The notes beneath the pieces were generated by a model that did no database searches, was not told where the DNA came from, and worked only from the letters and a program-made list of their open reading frames with translations. From assembly GCF_004564355.1 (NCBI RefSeq), contig NZ_CP038266.1:2294001-2358000 (forward strand): DNA of 64,000 bases. The letters run 5' to 3'. This stretch comes from Microbacterium wangchenii (lineage in GTDB: Bacteria > Actinomycetota > Actinomycetes > Actinomycetales > Microbacteriaceae). The position numbers and the translations under genes are program-made. Positions 40,510 to 49,848 of this stretch are shown here, piece after piece (positions within the stretch are counted from its first letter, which is position 1; each line of letters starts with the position of its first letter).

Positions 40510-41278
40510 GTGATCACGCACGCCGCGCTCATCCCCTGGCTCGACCCAGAGACGATCATCACGGCCGCAGGGCCGTGGGCGCTGCTGGTGGTGTGCCTCA
40601 TCATCTTCGCCGAGACCGGACTGCTGGTCGGATTCCTCCTCCCCGGCGACACACTCCTGATCATGGCGGGGCTGCTCTCGCACCCCTCGGCGGTCGCGCC
40701 CCACGGTGTCTTCGGCATCAACGTGTGGTTCGTGGGGCTCCTGATCGGCCTTGCCGCCTTCGTCGGTGGTGAGGTCGGCTACCTGATCGGACACAAGGCC
40801 GGCCCGGCGATCTTCGAACGCAAGGAATCCGGACTGTTCAGCGTCAAGAACGTCGAGCGCACGAACGCCTTCTTCGAGCGGTTCGGCGGGCTCACCGTCA
40901 TCCTCGCCCGCTTCGTCCCGATCGTGCGCACCTTCGCGCCGATCGCGGCGGGGGTGGGCACATGAACAAGTGGAAGTACACCCTCTACAACCTCATCGGC
41001 GCGCTCATCTGGGGTTTCGGGCTGACGGTGCTCGGCTACGGCATCGGACTGATCCCCGGTGTGGGCGATTTCGTCGCGGAGTACATCGACGTCATCCTGC
41101 TCGTCGCCGTCGTCGGCACGGTCGGGTTCGTCGCGTTCCACTACTTCCGCGAGCGCGCCGCCGCCAAGCGGGCCCCGCACGGCGGCGATCCCGAGACGGA
41201 TGCCGCCGAGGCGCGCTCCCTCGCCCTCGACACCGACACGTTCGAGCAGCCGCACTCCCCCGACGCCCGAAGGGCTGA
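40510..41278 (+). pseudogene. DedA-family membrane protein, frame broken (probable sequence error)
   Basis: The first frame (from GTG 40510) carries FAETGLLVGFLLPGDTLLIM and LARFVPIVRTFAPIAAGVG, typical of DedA transporters (polyprenyl-phosphate or lipid flippase family). It stops at once after GVG-T. The continuation MNKWKYTLYNLIGALIWGFG starts in another frame at 40962; one extra C at about 40959 would join the two as GVG-H-MNKW, the normal family sequence. The second frame then runs on into the antisense of Ku unless one more C is added in the C run at 41257-41261, which brings a stop at 41278. Either a decaying gene or two missed bases. Confidence 0.75.
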
Positions 41279-41281
41279 GCG

Positions 41282-42272
41282 TCAGGAGGCCTTCGCGGTC
41301 TTCTTCTTCGCCGGAGTCTTAGCCGTCGAGCTCTTCGACGCCGAGTTCTTCGACGCCGAGCTCTTGGACGTCGAGGACTTCGACGCGGGCTTGCTCTTGG
41401 CCGTCGACGTCTTGCCGGAGGACGCGGACGAATCGGATGCGGCCGAGCCCGACTTCTTCGACGCCGACTCCCCCTTGCCGTCCCGAGCCGCCCGGCTGCG
41501 CTCCACGCTCGCGCGCAGGGCCTCCATGAGGTCGATGACCTCGCCGCCGGAGTCCGCTTCCTCCTCCTCGCCGAAGGTGGCGGCAGTGTCCAGCGCGTCG
41601 CCCTGCTCGAGCTTGGCGTCGATGAGGGTGCGCAGCTCGGCCTGGTACTCGTCGGTGAACTCCTCCGCGTCGAAGTCCTTCGCGAAGCTGTCCACCAGCG
41701 CCGCCGACATCTCCAGTTCCTTCGACGAGATCCGCACGGATTCACCCAGCGATGGAAGGCGGCTTCGCGCACCTCGTCGGCCACAGGAGGGTCTGCAGCA
41801 CGAGCACGTCGCCGCGCACGCGCAGCGCGGCCAGGCGCGTCTTCTGCCGCAGCGAGAACCGCACGATCGCGGTGCGGTCGGTCTCCTCCAGCGTGCGGCG
41901 CAGCAGCACGTACGCCTTGGGCGAGGCGGAGTCGGGCTCGAGGTAATAGGCCCGGTCGAGCGTGAGCGGATCGACCTGGTCGCTCGGCACGAACTCGACC
42001 ACATCGATCTCGCGGCTGCGCTCGGAGGGCAGGGAGTCCAGATCCTCCTTCGTGAGCACGACCGTCCGCTCGCCGTCGTCGTAGGCGCGGTCGATGTCGG
42101 AGTACGGCACGACCTCGCCGTCGACCTCGCAGATGCGCTGATAGCGGATGCGTCCACCGTCTTTGTTGTGCACCTGATGCAGCGGCACGTCATGGTCCTC
42201 GGTCGCGGAGTACACCTTGACCGGCACGTTCACGAGCCCGAAGGTCAGCGCACCTTTCCAGATCGCCCTCAT
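41282..42272 (-). pseudogene. ku: Ku, frame broken twice (probable sequence error)
   Basis: Non-homologous end-joining protein. The N-terminal frame starts MRAIWKGALTFGLVNVPV and continues to VLVLQTLLW; the C-terminal frame resumes at SLGESVRISSKELEMSAALV and ends with a long Lys/Ser/Ala-rich tail, as in DNA-bridging Ku of actinobacteria. Between them, ADEVREAAF reads in a third frame. Adding one base at 41781-41782 and one at 41754-41755 restores ADEVREAAFPSLGESVRIS, the expected sequence. Ku dimer binds DNA ends and recruits LigD, encoded divergently. GGTGGG precedes the ATG at 42272. Confidence 0.82.
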
Positions 42273-42339
42273 CCCACCAGTGAACACCTGTCACAGCAAT
42301 CCCCGAAACCCCTTGCATCCGCGCCGCTACGGTGGTGCC

Positions 42340-44925
42340 ATGGCGGCGGGTGAACAGACGGTGCGCATCGAGGGCCGGCGACTGCGCATCACCAACCTCG
42401 ACAAGGTGCTCTACCCCGACACCGGCACCACCAAGGGCGAGGTCATCGCTTACTACACCCGCATCGCCCCCGTGCTCATCCCGCATGTGACGGGTCGACC
42501 GGTCACGCGAAAGCGCTGGCCCGATGGCGTCGGCACAGCGGATGACCCCGGCATGTCGTTCTTCGCCAAGGACCTGGAGGCCGGTGCGCCGTCGTGGGTG
42601 CAGCGCCGCCCCATCCCGCACTCCTCCGGACCCAAGGACTACCCGCTCGTGGGAGATGTGCCCACCCTCGTCTACCTCGCCCAGGTCGCCAGCCTCGAGC
42701 TCCACGTGCCGCAATGGCGGTTCGCCCCCGACGGCGAGCGCGGAAACCCCGACCGCCTCGTGCTCGACCTCGACCCCGGCCCCGGTGTGGGCCTCGCCGA
42801 GTGCGCCGAAGTGGCGCGACAGGCGCGCGCGATCCTCTCCGACATGGGCATGGAGCCCTACCCCGTCACCAGCGGCAGCAAGGGCATCCACCTGTACGCG
42901 CCGCTCCCCGGCGAGCAGTCCAGTGATGCCATCACGGCGTTCGCGAAGGAGCTGGCCCGCGCGATCGAGGCCGACTCCCCCGACCTCGTCGTCAGTCAGA
43001 TGGCCAAGTCGGCCCGCCCGGGCAAGGTGTTCATCGACTGGAGCCAGAACAACGGCGCCAAGACGACCATCGCGCCCTTCTCGCTGCGCGGACGCGCCCA
43101 CCCCACCGTCGCGGCGCCTCGCACGTGGGAGGAGCTCGACGACCCGGAGCTGCGTCACCTCCTGTTCTCCGAGGTGCTGGAGCGGGTGGAGGCCTCCGGC
43201 GACCCGATGGCCGCGCTGGGGTTCACCGCCGGCGCGCGCGCGACGGAAGACGGCCCGCTGGGTCAGTACATCGCCAAGCGCACCGCCGGCGCCACACCCG
43301 AGCCGGTGCCCGCGAACCCCGCCGGCGCCGCCGCATCCGAGGGCCTGCCGCGCTTCGTCATCCAGGAGCACCATGCCACCCGGCTGCACTGGGATCTGCG
43401 CCTGGAGCGCGACGGGGTGCTGGCCAGCTGGGCCGTCCCGAAAGGCGTGCCCTCCACCACCGCGCGCAACAACCTGGCGGTCCAGACCGAAGACCATCCC
43501 ATGGAGTACGCGACGTTCGCCGGCACGATCCCGGCAGGTCAGTACGGCGCGGGCTCCATGACGATCTGGGACGAGGGCCGGTACGAGCTGGAGAAGTGGC
43601 GCGACGACGAGGTGATCTTCACCCTCGAGGGGCGCCCGGGAGGTCCGCTCGGGCGCGTGCGCCTCGCCCTCATCCGCACCGACGGGAGCGGTGAGAAGTC
43701 GACGTGGCTCCTGCACCGCATGAAGACGGATGCGGCGGGCCATCCGCAGGCCGACGGGGCGCCCGTCGTCCCCACCGATGCCGACGACGCCGCGCCTGCA
43801 CCCGACCACCACGCGCCCGCGCCGGCAGCGGAGGAGGACGCCGATCCGTCCGCCGTCGACGCGGACGACGCCGGCCCGTCCCTCTCCGACCCCGCCGACG
43901 CCGCCCTCTCCGGCCCCGCCCACGCCGGCGCCAGGATCCCGCCGCGCGCCGAGCTGCGCCCGATGCTCGCCACGACCGCGACGCCGGGGATCGCGCGCCA
44001 GGCGGCGCGGCGCTGGTCGGGCGAGGACGACGCGTGGGTGGAGGCGAAGTGGGACGGCATCCGCGCGATCGGAGTGTGGGACGGGCAGCGGTTGCACCTG
44101 CGCGCCCGCAGCGGCAACGACGTCACCGCGAAATACCCCGAGCTGACGACCGTCGACCTGGGGCTGGGCCCCGAACCGGCGGTCCTGGACGGCGAGATCG
44201 TCGCCCTGGACGGGCAGGGGCGGCCGAGTTTCCCGCTCCTGCAGACCCGGATGAACCTGGAGAAGCCGCGCGAGATCGCGCGCGAAACACCGCGCACCCC
44301 GGTGAAGCTCTTCCTCTTCGACGTTCTCGCGCTCGGCGGACGCGACCTGGCGCCCCGCCCGCTTCGCGAGCGTCGCCGCGCGTTGGAGAAGCTTGCGACC
44401 GCGGCATCCGGGCCGCTCGTACTCCCTCCCGTATTCGACGACGTCGATGCGGCACTCGCGGCCAGTCGCAGTCTCGGCCTGGAGGGCATCGTCGTGAAAG
44501 ACCCCGCGTCGCCGTACCGCCGCGGGGAGCGCACGGAGCAGTGGCTCAAGGTCAAGCTCACGCGCACGCAGGAGGTCGTCATCGGCGGCGTCCGTCCGGG
44601 CAAAGGCGGGCGCAGCGGCACGATCGGTTCGCTTCTGCTGGGGGTGCCCGGCGACGACGGATTGCACTACGCCGGCCGCGTCGGGTCGGGCTTCAGCGAG
44701 GCCACGCTCGCGCAGCTGGAGGCTCGGCTGACTCCGCTGCGCACCGACGAGAACCCGTTCGTCGACGTCCCGCGCCCCGACGCCAGCGACGCACTGTGGG
44801 TGCGGCCCGACCTGGTGGGCGAGGTGGAGTTCGCCGAGTTCACCCCGGGCGGCATCCTGCGTCACGCCCGCTGGCGGGGCCTGCGGCCCGACAAGACCCC
44901 GGATGAGGTGGTCAGGGAGTCGTGA
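42340..44925 (+). CDS. ligD: Multifunctional end-joining DNA ligase LigD
   Basis: 861 residues with all three activities. Polymerase/primase domain about 5-295 with metal-binding LDLDPGPG (Asp143, Asp145). 3'-phosphoesterase domain about 335-465 with EHHATRLHWDLRLE. A disordered acidic Pro/Ala linker about 465-530, then the ATP-dependent ligase domain with nucleotidyl Lys570 in VEAKWDGIRAI and the motif EGIVVKDP. The POL-PE-LIG order is that of mycobacterial relatives. TACGGT ends 6 bases before the ATG, indicating leaderless mRNA. Divergent from Ku. A long open frame on the other strand (42190-44865) is an antisense artefact. Confidence 0.93.
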   Translation: MAAGEQTVRIEGRRLRITNLDKVLYPDTGTTKGEVIAYYTRIAPVLIPHVTGRPVTRKRWPDGVGTADDPGMSFFAKDLEAGAPSWVQRRPIPHSSGPKDYPLVGDVPTLVYLAQVASLELHVPQWRFAPDGERGNPDRLVLDLDPGPGVGLAECAEVARQARAILSDMGMEPYPVTSGSKGIHLYAPLPGEQSSDAITAFAKELARAIEADSPDLVVSQMAKSARPGKVFIDWSQNNGAKTTIAPFSLRGRAHPTVAAPRTWEELDDPELRHLLFSEVLERVEASGDPMAALGFTAGARATEDGPLGQYIAKRTAGATPEPVPANPAGAAASEGLPRFVIQEHHATRLHWDLRLERDGVLASWAVPKGVPSTTARNNLAVQTEDHPMEYATFAGTIPAGQYGAGSMTIWDEGRYELEKWRDDEVIFTLEGRPGGPLGRVRLALIRTDGSGEKSTWLLHRMKTDAAGHPQADGAPVVPTDADDAAPAPDHHAPAPAAEEDADPSAVDADDAGPSLSDPADAALSGPAHAGARIPPRAELRPMLATTATPGIARQAARRWSGEDDAWVEAKWDGIRAIGVWDGQRLHLRARSGNDVTAKYPELTTVDLGLGPEPAVLDGEIVALDGQGRPSFPLLQTRMNLEKPREIARETPRTPVKLFLFDVLALGGRDLAPRPLRERRRALEKLATAASGPLVLPPVFDDVDAALAASRSLGLEGIVVKDPASPYRRGERTEQWLKVKLTRTQEVVIGGVRPGKGGRSGTIGSLLLGVPGDDGLHYAGRVGSGFSEATLAQLEARLTPLRTDENPFVDVPRPDASDALWVRPDLVGEVEFAEFTPGGILRHARWRGLRPDKTPDEVVRES

Positions 44926-44928
44926 GCC

Positions 44929-45843
44929 TCACGCGTGGCGCGCGTCGTCGTGCTCGACGTGCCCGGCCGGCTCGAGCTGGAACGTGGAGTGCGCGACGTC
45001 GAAGTGGTCCGACAGGCAGCCCTGCAATGACGACAGGACGCGTCCGGACCCTTGGCTGCGCAGGCAGTCCTCGTCGACGACGACGTGCGCACTGAATACG
45101 GGTGCACCCCGCGTGAGCTGCCACACGTGCACGTCATGCACTCCGACGACGCCGGGGGTGCCGAGGATGTGGTCGCGGATCTCCTGCACGTGCATGCCCT
45201 CGGGCGTGGACTCCCACAGCACCGATCCGACTTCGCGGAGCAGCCCCACCGCACGGGGGACGATCATGGCGGCGATCAGCAGCGAGGCCACGGCATCCGC
45301 CGGCGCCCATCCGGTCACCACGATCACGATGGCCGCGACGATGACGGCCGCCGAGCCGAGCAGGTCTCCGAGCACCTCGAGGTAGGCGCCGCGCACGTTG
45401 ATGCTGTGCCGCTGCGCGCTGCTGAGCAGCCACATCGAGACGGCGTTGGCGATGAGCCCCGCCACCGCGACGGCGAGCATGAGGCCGCCCACGATCTCGG
45501 CCTCGCCCGGATCGACGAGCCGCAGGATCGCCTCGATCGCGACCCACGCCGACAGGGCGAGCAGGATCACCCCGTTGACGAGGGCACCGAACACCTCCGC
45601 GCGGCGGTAGCCGAAGGTGCGCCGGTCGTTCGCCGGCCGGGCGGCGAGCGTGCTGGCCACGAGGGCGATCACGAGCGCTGCGGCGTCGGTGAACATGTGG
45701 GCGGCGTCGGCGAGCAGGGCGAGCGAGCCGGACAGGGCGGCGCCGACGATCTGCACGACCATGACGACGGTCGTGATCGCGAGCGAGATCGCCAGCAGGC
45801 GGCGATTGCTCGCCCCGCGGATCCCGGGCGCGTGATCGTGCAT
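44929..45843 (-). CDS. CDF-family zinc exporter (ZitB/CzcD-like)
   Basis: 304 residues, six transmembrane helices and a C-terminal cytoplasmic domain. The metal site is HMFTDA in helix 2 and EVLGDLLGS in helix 5; the usual His of the second site is Glu, which I recall as common in actinobacterial members. A short His/Asp-rich tail ends the protein. It exports zinc, perhaps cadmium or cobalt, by proton exchange. TAGCCT ends 6 bases before the ATG (leaderless). A palindrome like a Zur box lies 56 bases upstream, in line with Zur-activated zinc export known from Streptomyces. Confidence 0.88.
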   Translation of the reverse strand: MHDHAPGIRGASNRRLLAISLAITTVVMVVQIVGAALSGSLALLADAAHMFTDAAALVIALVASTLAARPANDRRTFGYRRAEVFGALVNGVILLALSAWVAIEAILRLVDPGEAEIVGGLMLAVAVAGLIANAVSMWLLSSAQRHSINVRGAYLEVLGDLLGSAAVIVAAIVIVVTGWAPADAVASLLIAAMIVPRAVGLLREVGSVLWESTPEGMHVQEIRDHILGTPGVVGVHDVHVWQLTRGAPVFSAHVVVDEDCLRSQGSGRVLSSLQGCLSDHFDVAHSTFQLEPAGHVEHDDARHA

Positions 45844-45898
45844 GCTCCCAGGCTAGAACGGGGGCGCGGGCCGCGCGCCGCTTTCGCCCAGTCGGGAA

Positions 45899-45913
45899 CG
45901 AGAACGATTCTCG
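45899..45913. promoter_or_regulatory. Putative Zur box upstream of the zinc exporter
   Basis: CGAGAACGATTCTCG, 6-bp arms around CGA, resembling the actinobacterial Zur site TGAAAACGATTTTCA. It lies 44-58 bases upstream of the -10 box, a position that suits activation more than repression. Confidence 0.5.
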
Positions 45914-45920
45914 GTCGCGG

Positions 45921-46520
45921 TCAGATGCGCTCCAGCAGCGGCACGAGCGCCGCGAAGGCCCGCGCACGGTGCGACACCGCGTTCTTCTCCGCGGCCGACC
46001 ACTCCCCGACCGTGCGCTCGGCGCCGGGCTCCTGCCCGTCCGGGATGAAGATGGGGTCGTAGCCGAATCCCCCCTCGCCGGATGCCGCCGTGGCAAGACG
46101 CCCGGACCACCGGCCCTCGACGGTGTCTTCGCCGCCCCCGGGCCGCACGAGCGCGATCGTGGAGACGAAGTGCGCCGTGCGGTGCGGGTCGGCGACGTCG
46201 GAGAGCTGGTCGAGCAGGAGCGTCAGGTTGGCCGCGGCATCCTTCGCGTGCCCCGCCCAGTACGCCGAGAAGACGCCGGGCGAGCCGCCCAGCACGTCCA
46301 CGCACAGGCCGGAGTCATCCGCAAGCGCCGGGAGCCCCGTGTGGGCGGCTGCGGCACGCGCCTTGATGAGCGCGTTCTGCGCAAAGGTCACGCCGTCTTC
46401 GACGGGCTCCGGCCCGTCGTAGCCGATGACTTCGAGGTCGGGGCGCACGGCGGTGACGATGGCCCGGAACTCCTCCACCTTGTGGGCGTTGTGCGTGGCG
46501 AGGACGACCTGTCCGGCCAT
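45921..46520 (-). CDS. rdgB: Non-canonical purine NTP pyrophosphatase (RdgB/HAM1)
   Basis: 199 residues. VLATHNAHKVEEF at the N-terminus binds the phosphates, LADDSGLCVDVLGGSPGVFSA is the signature core, and GGFGYDPIF, EKNAVSHRARA complete the family pattern. It hydrolyses dITP, XTP and ITP to monophosphates, keeping altered purines out of DNA. Three bases after the RNase PH stop on the same strand; murI, rph and rdgB form the common actinobacterial order. Confidence 0.95.
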   Translation of the reverse strand: MAGQVVLATHNAHKVEEFRAIVTAVRPDLEVIGYDGPEPVEDGVTFAQNALIKARAAAAHTGLPALADDSGLCVDVLGGSPGVFSAYWAGHAKDAAANLTLLLDQLSDVADPHRTAHFVSTIALVRPGGGEDTVEGRWSGRLATAASGEGGFGYDPIFIPDGQEPGAERTVGEWSAAEKNAVSHRARAFAALVPLLERI

Positions 46521-46523
46521 CGC

Positions 46524-47258
46524 TCAGCCCGCCAGGGCGGCGGCCTGGGCGTCACGCAGGCCGGCGCATCCGGCCACGCCCAGCTCGAGCAGCCGGTCGA
46601 GCTCGCGCTTGTCGAACGGCGCTCCCTCCGCGGTGCCCTGCACCTCGACGAAGAGCCCGCGCCCGGTGACCACGACGTTCATGTCGGTCTCGGCACGCAC
46701 GTCCTCCACGTACGCGAGGTCGAGCATCGGGGTGCCGTCGATGATGCCCACCGACACGGCGGCGACGGAGTCGTGCAGCACTTCGGAGCGCTGGGCGATG
46801 AACTTGCGCTCCTTGCCCCACGCGATCGCGTCCGCCAGCGCGACGTACGCGCCGGTGATCGCGGCGGTGCGGGTGCCACCGTCGGCCTGCAGCACGTCGC
46901 AGTCCAGCACGATCGTGTTCTCACCGAGCGCCTTGGTGTCCACGACGGCGCGGAGAGCGCGTCCGATCAGGCGCGAGATCTCGTGCGTGCGTCCCCCGAC
47001 GCGGCCCTTGATGCTCTCGCGGTCGTTGCGGTCGTTCGTCGCACGCGGAAGCATCGCATATTCGGCGGTGACCCATCCCTTGCCCTTGCCGGTGAGCCAG
47101 CGCGGCACGCCGTTCGTGAACGAGGCGGTGCACAGCACGCGCGTTCCGCCGAAGCTGATGAGCGCGGAGCCCTCGGCGTGGCTGGACCAGTTCCGCTCGA
47201 TCGTGACGGGACGCAGCTGGTCGACGGCGCGGCCGTCTGCGCGGGTGATGTCGGTCAT
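46524..47258 (-). CDS. rph: Ribonuclease PH
   Basis: 244 residues. RNase PH core: [38 protein letters not shown] (phosphate and RNA contacts), [19 protein letters not shown] and a C-terminal helix. It trims tRNA 3' ends by phosphorolysis. Complete and normal length. Starts 78 bases after murI with a hairpin between, so it may have a promoter of its own; rdgB follows at once. Confidence 0.95.
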   Translation of the reverse strand: MTDITRADGRAVDQLRPVTIERNWSSHAEGSALISFGGTRVLCTASFTNGVPRWLTGKGKGWVTAEYAMLPRATNDRNDRESIKGRVGGRTHEISRLIGRALRAVVDTKALGENTIVLDCDVLQADGGTRTAAITGAYVALADAIAWGKERKFIAQRSEVLHDSVAAVSVGIIDGTPMLDLAYVEDVRAETDMNVVVTGRGLFVEVQGTAEGAPFDKRELDRLLELGVAGCAGLRDAQAAALAG

Positions 47259-47282
47259 GGGATGCCTTTCATTCGGGTGTCT

Positions 47283-47325
47283 CCCTCTTCTGCGGGCGTT
47301 CGGGTCGATCTCCCGCAGCGGAGGG
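47283..47325 (-). terminator. Hairpin between murI and rph
   Basis: CTGCGGG (47290-47296) pairs with CCCGCAG (47312-47318), extended outside by CCCTC with GAGGG after a small internal bulge; loop of about 15 bases. It lies 12 bases after the murI stop. No clear T-run, so partial termination or mRNA processing is possible. Confidence 0.45.
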
Positions 47326-47336
47326 AAGGGTGCGCC

Positions 47337-48155
47337 TCAGCGCGGAATCTCGATCGCGCCGGTCTGCACGAGTTGCACGTCGCGCACCTCGCGGCCCATC
47401 AGGCGGTGCGCGAGGCGGACGAAGTCGTCGACCGAGGCTCCGGTCGCCTCGTACACGTGGGATGCCACGGCGTCCGCTCCGGCGAGCAGGTCGCGGCCCA
47501 CCAGCTGGCGATAGACGTCCTTGGCGGTCTCGGTGTCGCTGGAGACCAGGCTCACGTCCGGACCCATGACGTAGCTGATCGCCCCCTCCAGGAACGGGTA
47601 GTGCGTGCAGCCGAGCACGAGCGTGTCCACGCCGGCGTGGCGCAGCGGCGCGAGGTACTCCTCGGCGACGGCCAGCACTTCGGGTGAATCGGTGACGCCG
47701 GCTTCGACGAACTCCACGAAGCGCGGGCAGGCCTGGGCGAACACGGTGAGACGCTCGTTGACCTCGAGCATGTCCTGGTAGGCGCCGGATGAGATCGTGC
47801 CCTCCGTGCCGATGACGCCGATGCGGCCGTTGCGCGTGGTCGACATCGCCGTCCGCACGGCGGGGCCGATCACTTCCACCACGGGCACGTCGTAGCGCTC
47901 GCGTGCGTCGCGCAGCATCGCCGACGACGCCGTGTTGCACGCGATGACGAGCATCTTCACGCCCTGCTCGACGAGGGAATCCAGCACCTCGAGGGAGTAC
48001 CGGCGCACGTCGGCGATGGGCTTGGGCCCGTACGGGGAGCGCGCGGTGTCACCCACGTAGAGGAGGGATTCGCGGGGCAGCAGGGCCGAGACCGCACGTG
48101 CGACGGTGAGTCCACCGACCCCCGAGTCGAAGATCCCGATGGGCGCGTTATCCAC
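47337..48155 (-). CDS. murI: Glutamate racemase
   Basis: 272 residues. The two catalytic cysteines lie in [11 protein letters not shown] and LGCTHYPFL; the substrate loop [17 protein letters not shown] is at the N-terminus. It makes D-glutamate for peptidoglycan. The GTG at 48155 is the only sensible start; TAGGGT ends 8 bases before it. Divergent from the NAPRT gene with a 57-base shared promoter region. Confidence 0.95.
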   Translation of the reverse strand: MDNAPIGIFDSGVGGLTVARAVSALLPRESLLYVGDTARSPYGPKPIADVRRYSLEVLDSLVEQGVKMLVIACNTASSAMLRDARERYDVPVVEVIGPAVRTAMSTTRNGRIGVIGTEGTISSGAYQDMLEVNERLTVFAQACPRFVEFVEAGVTDSPEVLAVAEEYLAPLRHAGVDTLVLGCTHYPFLEGAISYVMGPDVSLVSSDTETAKDVYRQLVGRDLLAGADAVASHVYEATGASVDDFVRLAHRLMGREVRDVQLVQTGAIEIPR

Positions 48156-48212
48156 GAGAAACCACCCTACCCGCGTGCGCCTGGGCGCCGGATCCGTGGA
48201 TAGGGTGACGGC

Positions 48213-49556
48213 ATGACCGCGAGCTCCGCCCTGCACACCGACCGGTACGAGCTGACGATGCTGGACGCCGCCCTGCGCGACGGCACCGCGCAGCGCCGGT
48301 GCGTCTTCGAGGTGTTCGGCCGGCGCCTTCCCGGTGCCCGCCGCTTCGGCGTGGTGGCCGGCACCGGCCGCCTCCTCACGCTGCTCCGCGACTTCCGCTT
48401 CGGCGACGACGAACTGCGGTTCCTCCGCGACGAGAAGATCGTCGATGCCGAGACGCTCGACTATCTCGCCGGTTACCGCTTCACCGGCACGCTGACCGGA
48501 TACCGCGAAGGGGAGCTGTACTTCCCGGGCTCGCCGATCCTCACCGTGGAGGGCACGTTCGCGGAAGCGGTCGTGCTGGAGACGCTCGTCCTGTCGGTGC
48601 TCAACCACGACTCGGCCATCGCGTCGGCGGCGGCCCGCATGAGCGTGGCGGCCGGCGACCGCCCCCTCGCCGAGATGGGCTCCCGCCGCGCGGGTGAGGA
48701 CTCCGCGATCGCCGCGGCGCGCGCCGCGTACATCGCCGGGTTCAACGCCACGAGCAACCTCGCCGCCGGCCGGCGGTGGGGCATCCCCACGATGGGGACG
48801 GCAGCCCACGCGTGGACGCTCCTGCACGACACCGAGGAGGACGCCTTCCGCTCGCAGATCGAGGCGCTCGGCACCGACACGACGCTGCTCGTGGACACCT
48901 TCGACATCCGCACCGGCGTGGAGACCGCCGTGCGCGTGGCCGGCACGGGCCTCGGCGGAGTCCGCATCGATTCCGGGGATCTGCCCACCGTCGCCGCCGA
49001 CGTGCGCGCGCAGCTGGATTCCCTCGGCGCCACCGGCACCCGCATCACCGTCACGAGCGACCTGGACGAGTTCGCGATCGCCGCCCTCGCCGCCTCGCCC
49101 GTGGACTCCTACGGGGTCGGTACGTCGGTCGTCACCGGCTCAGGAAGCCCCACCGCCGGCATGGTCTTCAAGCTCGTCGCCCGCCAGGACGACGCCGGCG
49201 CGTGGATCGGCGTCGCGAAGGCCTCCACCGACAAGGCCTCGCGCGGGGGCCGGAAGGCCGCCTTCCGCACGCGGGAGGACGGCGTGGCCACGAGCGAACT
49301 CGTCGTCGTGTCCGACGGATACGAAGAGCTCGACGACGCCGCGGCTCACCCCGACGCCCGCGCCCTTCAGGTTCCGCTGGTCGTCCGGGGCGACATCGAC
49401 GCGAGCGCCGAAGGCCCGGCCGGCGTCGCTGCGGCGCGCGCGCATCACCTGCGAGTGCGGGAGGAGCTGCCGGTGCGCGCGCTGGCGCTCAGCCGCTCCG
49501 ATCCGGCGCTGCCGACGGTGTTCACCGAGGCGGCCGAGGTGACCGGTCAGGTCTGA
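48213..49556 (+). CDS. pncB: Nicotinate phosphoribosyltransferase
   Basis: 447 residues. [18 protein letters not shown] at the start, the His-containing loop with [27 protein letters not shown] and [12 protein letters not shown] are family markers. Converts nicotinate plus PRPP to NaMN in NAD salvage. TAGGGT ends 6 bases before the ATG (leaderless). Its end overlaps the convergent DUF3039 gene by 10 bases. Confidence 0.95.
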   Translation: MTASSALHTDRYELTMLDAALRDGTAQRRCVFEVFGRRLPGARRFGVVAGTGRLLTLLRDFRFGDDELRFLRDEKIVDAETLDYLAGYRFTGTLTGYREGELYFPGSPILTVEGTFAEAVVLETLVLSVLNHDSAIASAAARMSVAAGDRPLAEMGSRRAGEDSAIAAARAAYIAGFNATSNLAAGRRWGIPTMGTAAHAWTLLHDTEEDAFRSQIEALGTDTTLLVDTFDIRTGVETAVRVAGTGLGGVRIDSGDLPTVAADVRAQLDSLGATGTRITVTSDLDEFAIAALAASPVDSYGVGTSVVTGSGSPTAGMVFKLVARQDDAGAWIGVAKASTDKASRGGRKAAFRTREDGVATSELVVVSDGYEELDDAAAHPDARALQVPLVVRGDIDASAEGPAGVAAARAHHLRVREELPVRALALSRSDPALPTVFTEAAEVTGQV

Positions 49557-49813
49557 AGCGACTCGTAGATCTCTTTGCACGTCGGGCAGACGGGGAACTT
49601 CTCCGGATCGCGGCCCGGCGTCCACTTCTTGCCGCACAACGCGCGCACCGGCTTGCCGGTGAGGGCGGACTCGAGGATCTTGTCCTTCTTGACGTAGTGC
49701 GAGAACCGCTCGTGGTCGCCCGGCTCGACGCTCTCTTCGCGGATGAGCTCTTCGAGCTCGCGGTCGAGGGTGGCGACTCCGCCCGGATCGGGCTGGTCCA
49801 GTGGCGTGCTCAT
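49547..49813 (-). CDS. DUF3039 protein
   Basis: 88 residues. HERFSHYVKKDKILESALTG is followed by a metal-site-like region with cysteines at about 60, 76 and 79 (ALCGKKW, PVCPTCK). DUF3039 is widespread in actinobacteria and has no assigned function; the cysteines and a nearby His could bind zinc. TACACT ends 8 bases before the ATG. Seldom absent from Microbacteriaceae genomes, so it supports the assignment of the host. Confidence 0.85.
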   Translation of the reverse strand: MSTPLDQPDPGGVATLDRELEELIREESVEPGDHERFSHYVKKDKILESALTGKPVRALCGKKWTPGRDPEKFPVCPTCKEIYESLQT

Positions 49814-49848
49814 GATATGCCAGTGTAGCGGCGCGCACGCGGGGTCGG

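Noticed and set aside
40959-40964. Programmed frameshift in DedA
   Set aside because: No slippery heptamer or downstream stimulator was seen, and similar base losses in Ku point to sequence error.
42190-44865. 891-codon open frame on the minus strand opposite LigD
   Set aside because: Antisense artefact of high third-position G+C; the plus strand encodes all LigD motifs and the minus translation has no recognisable domain.
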